A DNA stretch of 64,000 nucleotides from Mermis nigrescens. Lineage: Eukaryota > Nematoda > Enoplea > Mermithida > Mermithidae. The position numbers were made by a program, and so were the translations under genes. Each line of letters opens with the position of its first letter. The first letter of the stretch is position 1. This document shows, one piece after another, positions 1 to 12,233 of the stretch. The notes beneath the pieces are model-generated. The model did no database searches, was not told the DNA's origin, and worked only from the letters and a program-made list of their open reading frames with translations. The stretch is from positions 16,454,304 through 16,518,303 of the forward strand of contig JAVLUZ010000145.1 of NCBI GenBank assembly GCA_036768485.1, in the 5' to 3' direction.

Positions 1-1988
1 CTGACGAAAACTCCGTTTTTGTGGTTATTTTTACTTGCTTTTGGAATTATCTTACCCCACCCCCCAGATAACCAGAACCCCCTTAAAAAATTCCGAGCCG
101 TTGCATGCATGATAATACTGGCTGGATTATATTTCGCTTGAATGTGTTCTTTAGTGTCAACTGCCCATAAATTTACGAAACTTGTCTAGAATACTGTCAC
201 ATTAGAAACAATGTCATAAAAAAGGAAAAAACAGAAAAAAGGCTAAAAATGTTATCATGTTCGTAAGTTAGGGATCTTTAGGTAGGACTGTTTTTGAGTG
301 CCATGCCAAAAGTTGGTGAAACATTCTCAGAATTTCACAAAATGTAAAATACTAAGCAGGTGCACTAATTTTTTTCGTTTCGTTAGAATGTCGTGAACTC
401 CGTTTATAATTGTTTTCTGTTCACCTATGCACCTGTAATATTCACTGAGAGTTTCAATCTATACATATTTGTTACTATGTAGTATACGTAATTGCTTTGT
501 AAGCACTTTGGCATCGATCGCACCTGTTTGTAATAAATAGAAAGATTAGCCAGATGTAGATTATACTTGCATTTGATTTATCTGCGGGCCAAAACTTCTG
601 ACTTATTTTGCTATCGTTTTTTACAGTGAATATCGCTAATATACGTTTCTTTATTTTCTTCCCTTTGCTTTTATGATGAACATCGGATACACAATTTTAG
701 TCAAAAAACGGAAAAGGGCGCGTGTAAGCTGCAATTTAGCAGTTCTAGTCAGTATTTTCAATCTACATATGTGCCTTGAGCTGTGAGAAAATCGGGAAAT
801 TTTTTTGAAGTCCGTAAGCAAGCTGTAAAAACAGCAGGGCAACGTTGCTCACATCAATCAATAAATTTTGTCCTATGTACATAGGTGCACATTAGTCGGT
901 AGGTAGCTACCTCGTTTCTACAAACGTTACTTACGTATGTACATAGGTGATGTACCTAACTACGTAGATACCCTATCTAATGAAAGTTAAAAATGATGTC
1001 GCTGCAAAAGGACTTCTGCGTATGCGTACACTATTGTGTAAGTTAGGTAGCAAGCAGGTGTCCGTTGTAGAAAAACGTTACGTAATCTACTTACGAAATA
1101 TGTATACGCCTAGGTACCTACATATGTACCTAATAATTGGTAAATCAATCGTAGCCAGACGATAATACGCTAGATTTGTAATCTTGAGGACAACAGAAAT
1201 TATAAAGTGACTCAATGGCAAGCTAAATCGTAACAAAAAGTGGCCGTGAATTGCAGTCACTGGATTATCACCGACTCCTGTTTTGCTATCAAACATGAAA
1301 GAAAGCAAAATACATATAATTTATGCACATTTTCGATTATTTATGAACTAATTGCTGAACACAAGTAAAAGCGTGCACCAAAACGAGCTTTTTATTCATT
1401 GAAAAGAAAGTGCAAACGCTTCATTTTAGCTATCAGGATAATGTTTCATAAATAGCTAAATAAAATCCGAGAAAAAGTCTAGCTTCATTTGTATATTTTG
1501 TTTGATACAACCAAATGAGTGTGGGTACATATGCTGGATAAAAATTTTGTTGCCCAGCAAAGCTGAGCATTTACTTCATCCGCGCTAGAGAAATAATTAT
1601 CGATTTTTTCTTCGGATGTGACGTTCCAGGAACCCAGTTAGGCAGCGTGGTTATACAGTATGAACACGCGTTGGTGTGCTAAGAACGAGCAGGATATAGC
1701 ATTGCTCATATAAACGCGTATAAAGCATACGCCTTGTATACCTTCTGTATGTGATCGGCGATCACAGCTTTGGGAGAAAAATGTAATCTAGGACCACGGG
1801 AAGATGAGGGTTAATACTCTGTTTAGTCTAGCATACTTTTGAAAATACGGTGGCACACTAAATTTTTGATTTAGTACCCGGTTTAGCACGTGCTAATGTT
1901 AATACGCTTTCAAAAATTCCACCCGTTTCTAGGTGGTTTGCTGTAATAAAATTTTGCTTAGCAAAACTTTGTATCCTTATCAATTGCT
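1..1988. other. No gene seen; AT-rich intergenic DNA
   Basis: No ORF here has recognisable protein features. The stretch from about 870 to 1140 is rich in short palindromic TACCTA/TAGGTA and TACGTA words, which look like a degenerate dispersed repeat. The rest shows nothing I can name. Confidence 0.5.
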
Positions 1989-2177
1989 ATGCACAGTATC
2001 ATGATTGCTGCTTTAGTTTATACCGCTTTTGTAATTCATTTACATTATCTAAAGAATTATGATCCATGGGCTAGGTTCCATGAAACAACTACATATACCT
2101 ATAAACTTTGTGTGAATGAGAGCTGTGTCAAACCAGGTTGTTATATATGTTTTAACAGGAAGTGCTTAATCTTATGA
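1989..2177 (+). CDS. Small Cys-rich, possibly secreted ORF (unrecognised)
   Basis: A 62-residue ORF I do not recognise. The N-terminus is hydrophobic (about residues 4-21) and could be a signal peptide. The C-terminal third has five cysteines spaced C-x4-C-x4-C-x2-C-x4-C, including a CYxC motif. Small secreted Cys-rich proteins of this look are common among arthropod salivary or venom products, but nothing here proves expression. The last codons lie in a stretch (about 2155-2245) with a near copy at about 5340-5413, and the shared part begins with an acceptor-like tttaacag. The ORF may therefore be one exon of a larger spliced gene, or a chance reading frame. Confidence 0.25.
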   Translation: MHSIMIAALVYTAFVIHLHYLKNYDPWARFHETTTYTYKLCVNESCVKPGCYICFNRKCLIL

Positions 2178-2245
2178 ATGCAAATGGTGAAATAAGATCG
2201 AAATGTAGAGTACTAAACTTTATTTTAATTATTATTGACACGATA
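2157..2245 (+). repeat. Duplicated segment, unoccupied counterpart of the Polinton A insertion flank
   Basis: The sequence from the acceptor-like tttaacaggaagtg to actttattttaattattatt recurs with few changes at about 5340-5413. The similarity stops exactly where the AGTAGTTAAGCC Polinton terminus begins in the second copy, so this copy looks like a paralogous empty site. Confidence 0.5.
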
Positions 2246-3928
2246 AGCATACTTCATTAATAAATCTATTTCAGGCGGAATCCAGCAACAATATAGGACA
2301 ATCTGAAGATTCAGATATTTGAATAGCAAAGTATGAGTGAACTTATATTCACTGTTGCTGTGAAATTATTAATAAAGAAGATAGAAGGGTTAAATTAACT
2401 ATTATTTTGGCGTGGCGCCTTTTAGAATGGCTCAGTATACAATTTCCCAAAAACGTAATTTAAAAATTTAATTTTGTTTTTTTTTAAATTACAGCAATAC
2501 AAAAACTATGAAAATAATATTTTGTACTCATAAATTAAATATTTTTCTATTCAATTAATTGAGTCTTACTTTTAACACAAAGCATTGGACTATAGTGTTG
2601 ATAAGCATGTCGAAGAAGTAATAAGAATTATCAAACAAATAACTGTTACAGTAAAAACAGAACATTTAAAATAGTAACTTTGCTTTTGATGAAGTGGTAT
2701 GCAATGCAGTAGCAATTGTTTTTGTTCACAGAAGCCGAGAGGCAAGCCAAAAAATGGTGAGATAGAAATTAAATAAATAAAATATTATGAATACATAAAA
2801 TCAAAGTGAAATTATTTTCTTCAGAAAATAAGCAGTGGGCAGCAAAAGCGCAATAGTACAACTGCAGTTTACCCCACTCGTGAAATTTTGAAAGTATGCT
2901 TTAGCTGAAACTTATAAAAAGCAAGTTACTACAATACAAATGGATGACATGCATATTTATATTTCTATCTAAAAATTACAAGGATATTATAGTTGAAAAG
3001 TAAAAAAATAAATAAAAGAGATAGCAAACAAGTCACCCATGTAAGTTCAATGGGGAAAATCCCCAAAAATTTTAATTTTTAGGATATGACCCAGTTTGAT
3101 GTATTATTTTTTGAGCACCCCTGGTTTGACTGATTATCATGTACGTTGACCAATTCAAAAGCACTCAAAACACCCATCTGTGATTGTCAAATGGGAAGGT
3201 TTGTCGCATTTGACCGAAGGTCAACTGACAGAGCTGCTGCAGAAAGAATGCAGCCTGATGGAATATATCTACAAGTATAATTTTAGCAGCAAAGGAGTCA
3301 AGCATTACCGTTTCTGTTATGTTGATTTTGAAGATATAACAAACATAGCTCTTGAGCACTCAAATTTATTGCAAAAATAGTTCAAACTAATGCATGTGTC
3401 ACTTTTCAGTGTTATTTTTTGTTGTTGTTATTTTATACTTTTTTTTATTGATGAGGGTTGAGGTCAGCTTGTTTCAGAACTTAATGATATACATTAACAT
3501 GATTTGTTGATCTACCATTGTAGACACCTCCCAACCCCAGCCCTTAAACTTATTCTGAATATCATTTTTATTCTGCTGTGCCTTTTTGTGTTTGCTCAAC
3601 TTGTGCTATTCATATTTCTCAACTTGGTTCAATTTTGGCATCTTATACAGTTAACTATTATCAACCTTTATACAGTGATGAATATTGCTTGCTCATCAAA
3701 TAATTTAAGCAGGCATTGAAATTATCATTTTTTCTTGTTTACATATTTACATGCATATGGCAAATACAACCCTTTATGTGACGCCTATAAATATAAGGCT
3801 TAACATGTACATATTCTTAAGCTACTTAAAAATGACTTTCTAATTACGTTTATTCCTAATTTTTTTAGTTTCAAACACATAAATGCTAAAACCTGTATGA
3901 ACTAACAAATTTTCTAAGGCAGGTCAGA
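2178..3928. other. Mostly non-coding; microexon-like islands
   Basis: No long ORF. A 25-base stretch at 2732-2756 is flanked by an acceptor-like ttttgttcacag and a donor-like gtgaga. Another island after tttcttcag starts near 2824. The small ORFs at 3180-3380 and 3504-3719 have no features I recognise; the second is just a hydrophobic AT-rich stretch. Confidence 0.3.
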
Positions 3929-4249
3929 TTGGTGCTCTTGACAAACAGTTGTGACTTTCAAGTTCTTAGTTGGAAAAACTCCACTGAAAAATATTCTGAT
4001 CTCGATTCTGTAAAATTGAGTCCATTTTGCAAAAATTGTCTGAAAATTGATGAGCATTTTACTGGAATAAAAATTGGAGGCAGATGTTCAGAAAGCAATA
4101 TGAATAGCAGACTTAACGAAGATTTGAATATCATTTCAAATGAAATTGCAAGCTGCATAGCTTTGCTAGTCACGTTGACTATTTTATATTTGTTTTGCTT
4201 TATTAAGAAAGAAATTCTACATAATGTAAAGAAATTCTCCATAATATGA
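3929..4249 (+). CDS. Uncharacterised ORF with C-terminal membrane segment
   Basis: A 106-residue ORF of unknown function. It has several cysteines in the N-terminal half and one strongly hydrophobic segment near residues 75-96 followed by lysines, as in a single-pass membrane protein. An acceptor-like sequence ending in cag lies just upstream, near 3920. No family is recognised, and the opposite strand is open over the same length, which weakens the call. Confidence 0.2.
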   Translation: MVLLTNSCDFQVLSWKNSTEKYSDLDSVKLSPFCKNCLKIDEHFTGIKIGGRCSESNMNSRLNEDLNIISNEIASCIALLVTLTILYLFCFIKKEILHNVKKFSII

Positions 4250-5413
4250 AAAGAATGCATAATAATAATGATCACAATCAATCATGTGGCAGGATAATTC
4301 CGCTTTCCACAAGCAATTTTCTATGCTCTTCAACTGTCAGAGTCATTTTCCAAGTACTCTTTGAAAACATTGAACCAAAATGAATTCAAGATAATTTGAG
4401 AAGTTATGGCCAAGCAGCCCGGATTCGCTTTTTGAATAAGATTGATCAATTCATTATGTTCCTTTGGATTTCCTTCTTCCAGAGAGTAATTGGCACAAGT
4501 TTGCTCTTTTTTGGTGAAAAACTGATGTAACGGGCATACACACTGTTGAGAATCAGAGTGAGGTCTGGATTGAAGGGCCAGTTTATTTTATCTAGCAACA
4601 CGTTTTTCCAGCCTGTGCACACTTGTTTGCATTTCACTTAATCATGAAAGTCCAAATGTGAGAAAATTTTCAATTGCGATTCAGCAGGAAGTTAGGAGTG
4701 AGAAGCAATGTTAAGTAGATAGCAAATGCTCAACAAAATGAAGTGAAGAATAAATTTTTCATACAAAAAGTTTGCCGGTAAAAATTTCCATTGTGGAAAT
4801 TTTGTAGTAGAAATTATATATGCATCTCCCTACTTTGATTATATACTGTCATTCACTATTGCGCATATAACACAATATAGGGATACTATTGGACAGGCCA
4901 AGTTTATATTAGCGAAGAGAATTATATATATCACCCTTCCTTATGGCTATTAAATGTCTTTGCAATATTACGTATATACATAATCATCATTTTTTTGTAT
5001 TTTTAGGTACATTTCAATAAAAGTTGAAGAAAAAAGGCAACACACATAATTGGCAAAAGTGGGAGAGGATAGCAAAATTAAATCCCCTTTCCCTTCATTT
5101 CCAACCTTGCGCCATTGTATTAGAAAACAGTCATGTTGATTAAATTGATTAAATCGAATTAATTAAATTGATTAAAACCAAATGTTGATTAAAGCAGAAA
5201 TATTAAACTGGATAAAGCTTTTATTTCACAGAAATTAATGAACAATGATACAAAAATGGTTCTGTATGTATGATAGTCAAAGAGGTAATTAAATTTTTAT
5301 ATCGAATCATGTGGACAAAATTGAGTATTATATTGCTTTAACAGGAAGTGCTTAATCTTATAGATGCAATATTGAAATATAGAGTACTAAACTTTATTTT
5401 GATTATTATTCAC
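4250..5413. other. No gene seen
   Basis: AT-rich DNA with no supported ORF. A GGAAAT/ATTTCC palindromic repeat patch lies near 4770-4810, related to patches at 5580, 8860, 15870 and 16905. Short TTGATTAAA direct repeats occur near 5137-5190. Confidence 0.4.
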
Positions 5414-5445
5414 AGTAGTTAAGCCTGTTTCCCTAGTGCGCAACA
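5414..5445 (+). repeat. Proposed left terminal inverted repeat tip of Polinton A
   Basis: Begins AGTAGTTAAGCC and continues with a conserved ccctag...gcaac block. The same arrangement starts at 19641. Polinton ends classically begin with AG, and duplication of flanking sequence (2157-2245) supports the boundary. Confidence 0.5.
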
Positions 5446-5579
5446 TTATAACATAGCCCAGGAGGGGCTCAGAATCTGCTCCTTGGCTTTTCTCAGGGAG
5501 CAATGCTGTAGCATAAGCTGTGTTGTAGCATAGGTGCCTGCCCGGGGGAGGAAGCACATGCCAGCCCAGGGCCAGGTGG

Positions 5580-5655
5580 GTGGAAATTTTCCTGGGGGAA
5601 ATTTCCATGGGGAAAATTCCTATGGGGGAAATTTCCCTATGGGAAAACTTGAAAT
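5580..5655. repeat. GGGAAATTTCC palindromic repeat cluster
   Basis: Consecutive imperfect copies of a near-palindromic GGGGAAATTTCC word separated by about 6-8 bases. Related clusters are at about 4770-4810, 8860-8945, 15870-15900 and 16903-16955. Confidence 0.6.
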
Positions 5656-6328
5656 AACTTTAACTCAAGAAGCAGAGGTCAGATTGGGCTCAAATTTTCA
5701 GAGTATGTTAAGTATGCTATGTACAGAATCTTAGCGTGCAACTTACAGTATGCCTATATTATTTTACACTGTCAATTTTTTCAGGAAGAAGAGCGAAATG
5801 AAGAATGGTAAGTTACCCATTTGCAATAGCAGGCTTGAAGTGCCAAATGGGCTTAAGCTGCTTGCAGCAAACCAATAGCTAACCATTTTTTACTTTACAC
5901 AAAACAAAACACTAACGTAATTGAGGGTAAATCAAAACAATTTTGTATTCATCATATTTTTTCACGTATTACTATTCATAAGACTTTGTTGTAGGCATTA
6001 TAGTGGGCGTTAAACCCAATTACACTCTCAAATTTTAACTTGAAAAAATTGGAAGAGTTCTTTATTATCTTGTTCTCCATACCAGCTATCTCCATATCAG
6101 AGAGTTGTTTCCATTAAATGCCTCAGTTTTCTTTTTTATGACAAAAAATGCTTTGAGATTTTGGGTTTTTCCGTTCCTTTTCCTTTCTATATTGCCACTT
6201 CAACATGTTTGGCTATGTGATATTTATTATTCTCTTTGCTGAGAAAAACTCGGCCTTCCCAATAGTATCCCCACATTGTCTTCAATGCGTAATAGTAAAA
6301 CACAGTGAATAATCAAAGTAGGTATATA

Positions 6329-6387
<59 letters not shown>

Positions 6388-8860
6388 TAGCAAAGAAAAA
6401 TGCTTTGATGGAACAAAAAAGATGAAAATACTTGGAATTGTGGATTATTAAGGATGTATAAGGAGAGGACTAGGAAAAGTCTACCTATAGTTGCAAAATC
6501 TGCTAAAATCAGACTTTCTTTAAGCAACGCAAAAATCGAAGTATATTCTGCAGTTTATAAAAAAGTGTATTTTTTAAATAATGTTCGAAGTTTCAGATAA
6601 GAGTGTATGAATTATAATATATATAGAAATGGGTTAATTATGAAATACTCAACAAATTTTTCCAAGTCTAAGAAAACAAAAATTGATGCAATATTTGCAC
6701 TGTAGTATTTTTGGATAATTGAGACGAGTTTAAACAAACTAGGAATTTTTCAGGCAGTCTCAATATGCCCAATGACGCTCAATTCCCTATTAAAATTCAT
6801 GTTTGTTTGCAATATATATATATTATTCTAAAAATCATTACTTGTGTGGCTTCTGTTTTGTCAGGGACAAGTTTTAAATTCGGATATTTGTTGATGACGT
6901 TTTCTGCGCTCTTAAAGAAATGCTGTTTTGTTTTAATTCATCAGAGTAAAATATTTAATCTTTACTCTTATGACTATGTTTCCGTTTAACAGGAAGTCAT
7001 TTGATGCACTAAAATTGCTGTCAAATTTGACGGACATAATTTGCTTAAATAATATTCATTATTTTTTTCTAGTGCAATCCGCACAGAGCCTGTAATCCTC
7101 TTAAAGCACTACCCTGAAAATGGAAATTAAAGGGGCATGTCCTATACCTAGGTGTGGGGGTATGCAGAAGGCAAAATACCTTAAATGAAAATTCCCAGCA
7201 ATACCCCCAGAATTTTGATCTTCAATTTTTCCACAATTTTTCATGTCAATGAATAGAGCTAGACAATAAAGGTTGAAAAAATGGTGTTTTTTTGTCATTG
7301 CACTGTTTGAGCCCAACATTGACTTTAAAAAAATTTTGCAACCCTTCCAGAACTTTAGTGCCATCCACCTATGGTAATGCCCCTCCCCCTGATATATGAG
7401 GAAGTGATGAACTTTTGGCTCTACACCACAAATACAATTGTTCAAAATTTTTTGAGTTGAAAAAAATTATTGTCACCAAGTATTAAAAATTGTGATGTTA
7501 ATGCATATGTATATTTTTCAAAGCCTAAAGAGCCACATAAAAAATTCCGGCTCATCTCTTGTATGTGCATGTCTGGTTCTCACAAACTTTTTAAATGTTA
7601 ATGAAAGTCGGAAACATCCTCCATTTGGACAATATTTGCAAACGTGATCATATTTTGTCAATCGTTATTTTTATAATCCATTTTGGTGACAAAATCAACA
7701 CTTTTACAAGAATTTCATAATTCGCTAATGCAGAGTGATTTTGAATAAAATTTTCTAAATCCGAATTATTCAAAAAATATTGCAAGCCATCAAAAATGAA
7801 CTCAAAATCGTGATTTCTACCGTGTGCATGTTCTATTATGTAGGTAAATGTTCGGCGCGCCATTAAATGCACGGGTCTCATGCGCAAAAAATAGAATCAG
7901 TAACAATTTTTTCAGATTAGGCAGCAAGCTTAGAACAAGGTTCATTGTATTTAAGAGCATGGTATTCAAATAACAATGAAAAACAAAAAGCAAGGAGGGT
8001 TGAAGCAGTCTGAGAAGCACAAAAAACAGGAATCAAATTTAGAATTTTGAATGATAATGCGGTAAAGCAAAATTGTGTTAGGAACAGTTGCTAAATTTTA
8101 AACGGAACACGTGTCAAAAATGAGAGTTTTAGCACGCGCATCATTTATTATAACCACCCAATTTTCATCTATATCAACTCCCTGGATTTTAATTGTGCCA
8201 GGTCTGCAGCGTTCTATTATCACCAGCAGTAATTTGCCTATCGGATCCATCATGTCGCATGACAAATCTTCGCCAGGCCCCTATCCCAAGAAGCTGATTT
8301 TAGAGCCCACACTTGATAGGAAACTTTTTCGGATCATTTTCAGGATTTCCGGGGGCAAAGAAAATTCTAAAAAAATTATTAAGCATAAAACAAATACGTT
8401 GAAAATATTTAGCTAATCTACCATACTGTCTTATATAGTTCAAAGAAATTTAGCGAAGCTAAAGCTCTTAATAAGAGAAGTGAAAAAAATTATTGTTCTG
8501 TTGCAAAAACATTTTGAAAAATTTAGTTACTCTCTGGTGAAAGCTTCTTGATCGCAAAAAGCAATGGAGATGGTCAATTGTTTGGATGTGGGTTATAGCT
8601 ATTGAGAATTAGAGTTGCGCCACTCCCAACAGACGCCAGCAGCCCAAAACCGACTCAAAAACTCCAGGTAGCTTTAAATTTTTGTTTTTAGCTCAGTAGG
8701 CAAGCAAGCAAGCAACATTGTAATAGATTGCACCTTGTCAAATAAGATTTTATCTCATTTTGTCGGCAAACTAAACGAATTTATTGTAATAGACTGAATG
8801 AATAGATCACAAAAACACTGACTGAATTGTTACTTGTTATGCATCATATGTTTACAGGTA
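5656..8860. other. No firm gene; unexplained minus-strand ORF pieces
   Basis: Contains the (TA)n tract. Minus-strand open stretches at 7101-7445 (114 residues) and 7648-8020, plus an antisense-open stretch at about 8110-8345, could be decayed accessory genes of Polinton A, but I recognise no family. A 23-base microexon-like island (5785-5807) has a tttttcag acceptor and a GTAAGT donor. Confidence 0.3.
6323..6385. repeat. (TA)n microsatellite
   Basis: About 63 bases of nearly pure TA repeats with one TG interruption. Confidence 0.95.
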
Positions 8861-8945
8861 AATTTCCATTAGGGAAATTTCCACTAGCTAAAGTTCCACT
8901 AGGGAAATTTCCATGAGGGAAAATTCCACTATACAAATTTTTGCT
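8860..8945. repeat. GGGAAATTTCC palindromic repeat cluster
   Basis: Four to five spaced copies of the GGGAAATTTCCA type, like those at 5580-5655. Confidence 0.6.
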
Positions 8946-8998
8946 ATTGAAATTTAACCATTTTCCCAAGTTTAAGAGTTTTCCGTGTTAATCAAAAT

Positions 8999-9343
8999 AT
9001 GCTAGGTTATTATCCATCTAGAAAGTTTAATTCATCATTTGCCATTTCCGAGAATGCCTACAAGTATTTTTTGAAACACTTAAATATTTCCAAAGCTCTT
9101 AAATTTATGCTTTCCCAAAACAAGCGCCTGTGTTACCTTACCATAACTGAACCAAAATTAATGAATTTATTATTTGATGCAGTTGAAAAAGGTCAATATA
9201 AATTCTCAAAAACTCAGGTTGTCATAACGTATAAACCATGTCTTCATTGGGTATTAATTTACAAAGAAAATCATGCTGCTCTATTCTTATTTGTGCAGAT
9301 TTGTGGGCGAGGAATGACAAACAATAACTATTCATCCTATTAA
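8999..9343 (+). pseudogene. Possible adenain-type cysteine protease remnant (Polinton), plus strand
   Basis: A 114-residue ORF whose second half resembles the N-terminal half of the intact Polinton protease at 22584-23054. A run of hydrophobic beta-strand residues is followed by a His-Trp-Val-x-x-Tyr-Lys stretch at the position of the catalytic histidine, and a Gly-Arg follows where the Asp-containing loop is expected, although the aspartate itself is not evident. The reading frame ends before the glutamine/cysteine half. It runs opposite to the other Polinton A genes, so it may be a piece of a third, inverted element. The match is short and the call tentative. Confidence 0.33.
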
Positions 9344-12078
9344 GTACGTTTTTTTGAATATTTTTCATAGCTTCTTCAATATTATATTTTTACTATATTT
9401 CCAGATTGAAAGAATGCAATGTCACGAGCGGAGGGAGGAGGGGTTGATTTGTGATGTAAATTATATCATAGTTCATATATTTCTGTGAAATAAAAGTTTA
9501 ATCCGGTTGAATATTTCTCATTTAATCAATATTTTTTCAATGTATGACTGTTTTCTAATACATGGCGCAGGGTTAGAAATGAAGGGAAAGGGGATTAAAT
9601 CCTGCTATACTCTCCCGCTTTTACCTATTATATGTGTTGCGTTTTTTTCTCCAACATTTATTAAAATTTACCTAAAATTACATAAATGGCGAAGGCTTTA
9701 CAGAAATTAGGGGCGAAAAAATATAAAAATGATGATTATTTACAGAAAAATGCAAAGACATTTAATAGCCATATAGAAGGGTGTGAAACATTGGGTACAA
9801 GGCGCGTTTATTGTAGACCACTCTATAGTCCTTAGAACAAATAGAAGTGAAAACGTTTTGTTCATGGTCACGCAAAATTCGTTTTTCCAAAATTGTTCTA
9901 ATCATTACATTGTCAGATAAGGCAAATTTGAAGACCATAGAACAAAGCAAAGCATAATTGACAGTCTTTTCAGTCAAAAGGGCTAATCTGATGCCTCGGA
10001 TTTTCACGCTCTGTCCAACTATTTCCCCATTTTCATTCAAAACTCTATATGCATAATTTTTAGGACCTCCAGCCACAAGCTCCACAAGATATGCATTTGG
10101 CCCAAATCCACTCAATTTGTTGGTTATTTCCCCTAGGTAGCAGCCTGTTGGGACAATGTACGAGTCACTGATTTTGGAGAGGTAAATGATTGAGTCTAGA
10201 AATAAACAAAAGGACAATTAATTTCATTTAATCGTAGGCATAATTTGTTTGGGCTGACTTCCATCCCCGATGATTACCCCTGTTTTTTATCCATATAAAA
10301 ACTATGCTTATTTCACAAAATACATTGTTTAAAAGTAAAAATCATATCTCACCTGTGTCAAGGTAGAGGGACCCGCTCCTCAAGTTTCTCCAAGTATGAG
10401 TAAAGTTTATGTCAAGCTTGAGCAGTTACAAAGGAGACGATGACCGGGTTAGTATATTGCAAGGCTTCCAAAAACTATTCTTTGTTTGTGTAGGTTTCAC
10501 AGGCCAGCAAATCTTCAAAAAACCGCTAACTGGGGATATTTACTTTATTGCTGAACACAAGATCAAAAAAAGACTGCGGGTCTGTGAAGTATCTTGTATG
10601 GGACTGGTTATCGCGTTGCCCAAACTGGAAAAAAGGAAAAATTTTAAATTTTATGTTTTCAAGAAATAAATCTGAAAACGCCAAAGGTTATTTAGTATAT
10701 TCTTAGCATAGGTATACTGCATGCTGATAAACTTTAAATTTTTTCTCACTTTGCCCCAAAAGGAATTGAGCATTAATTTTGCAAGTGCTCTCATTCCAAT
10801 GTTCTTTTTTGATTTTGACAGGGTCCAGCTGGATCCCCTCAATTTTGTAGTAATTTTTACATATTGGGCTTTTTCTTGGTCGGTTTTGGCATCCAAGGGC
10901 CACCCATCAGCCTGCTGCTTAAGCCGCAGGAAGGTATTTATGTGCTCTGCAAACAATCCACCACTTTTGTTTTTGGATCATATTGGACCATTTTAGGGTA
11001 ATGCCATACCTCGTGAATTTTGATAATCTGAATAAACAATGAGAAGCGATTAATTATGTCAAAATGAAATGATTTCTTATGGGGGTGAGGGAATTATCAG
11101 ATTTTTTAGAACAATAATTGTTGAAAATAGGGTTTTTAGACAAAGAACGCATATTTGTGAGTTTTCTCCTGTTTATCCACTGTGCAATATTCAATTATCT
11201 GCATTTATTTATATAATTGAATTAATATATAAGTTCTAAAAAGGTATTCAAACCTGAAAAAGTAATTTTTAGGGGTTTTACCCTTCTTCTATTGTATGCA
11301 TAACTACACGTAATAATACGTCCTGAAGCCTTTTACCCCCTCTATGTACACATTTGTATTTTTCTCACTTTATAGCCTTTTTCCAGGGCCTTGTAAATCT
11401 CTAACAAGACCCGCGCTCCGCTCAATGCCCGCTCAGAATTGGTATGCTCGCAAAAATCCATTTTTTTTGGTGGCTGCACATGTGGTACAGTGGGAAAAGG
11501 AGGCTTTCCATTCATACGGTAAGGAAGCACTAAGTGGTATAATTTGTGTGGGGGGCAAAACACAGCACTTTATTATTCCCGTGTATGGTTTATTAGCCAA
11601 TTCCTCAAAATTTCTGGTAATTATTTTAGGATGTCTGAAAAACTATGAAACAAAACATTAGTTTTTTGCATTTTAGAAATTAAACCTGAAAACACCAAGT
11701 TTATTAAGAACACAAATGGACAAAACAAAGTGCAAAAATATTTAAAAATCTCACTTTATTGGGAATGGACTGGTCTTGCAGACCCATGGATAGAGGGAGC
11801 ACACATCCACATATTGGATGGTCTCTCCAGGTTGGCACTTGTGATACAGCTTTATGGCGTTTGTCCTTCCTCTAAAAAAGCTTTGCAAGGCCCGAGGGCT
11901 TCCATTATTTTGAGTGAGTCAAAAATGCCTTCATTTCCTTGTTTTCCTGGAAAATCAGGGAAAAACGCATTATTTTCACGTATGAAATAGCGAAAAATGC
12001 CTGGATCCCCACCTCCCCTTCATACATTTGCTTTTAATAATAATCATACATACATTATGTTTTTACTAGTGTTGTAAA

Positions 12079-12233
12079 AGATATCTTTATCTTTATCTTT
12101 TTAGCAAGATAAAGATAAAGATAAAGACATCTTTATCTTTATTTTGATGATTTTTTATCTTTATCTTTATCTTTTGGAAAAATCACAGGCTATCTTTATC
12201 TTTATCTTTATCTTTTTTGCAAAAAAGATAAAG
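12079..12233. repeat. (ATCTTT)n microsatellite with inverted arms
   Basis: Blocks of ATCTTT hexamers alternate with their complement AAAGAT, so the tract can fold into hairpins. It sits inside the polymerase B pseudogene. Confidence 0.9.
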
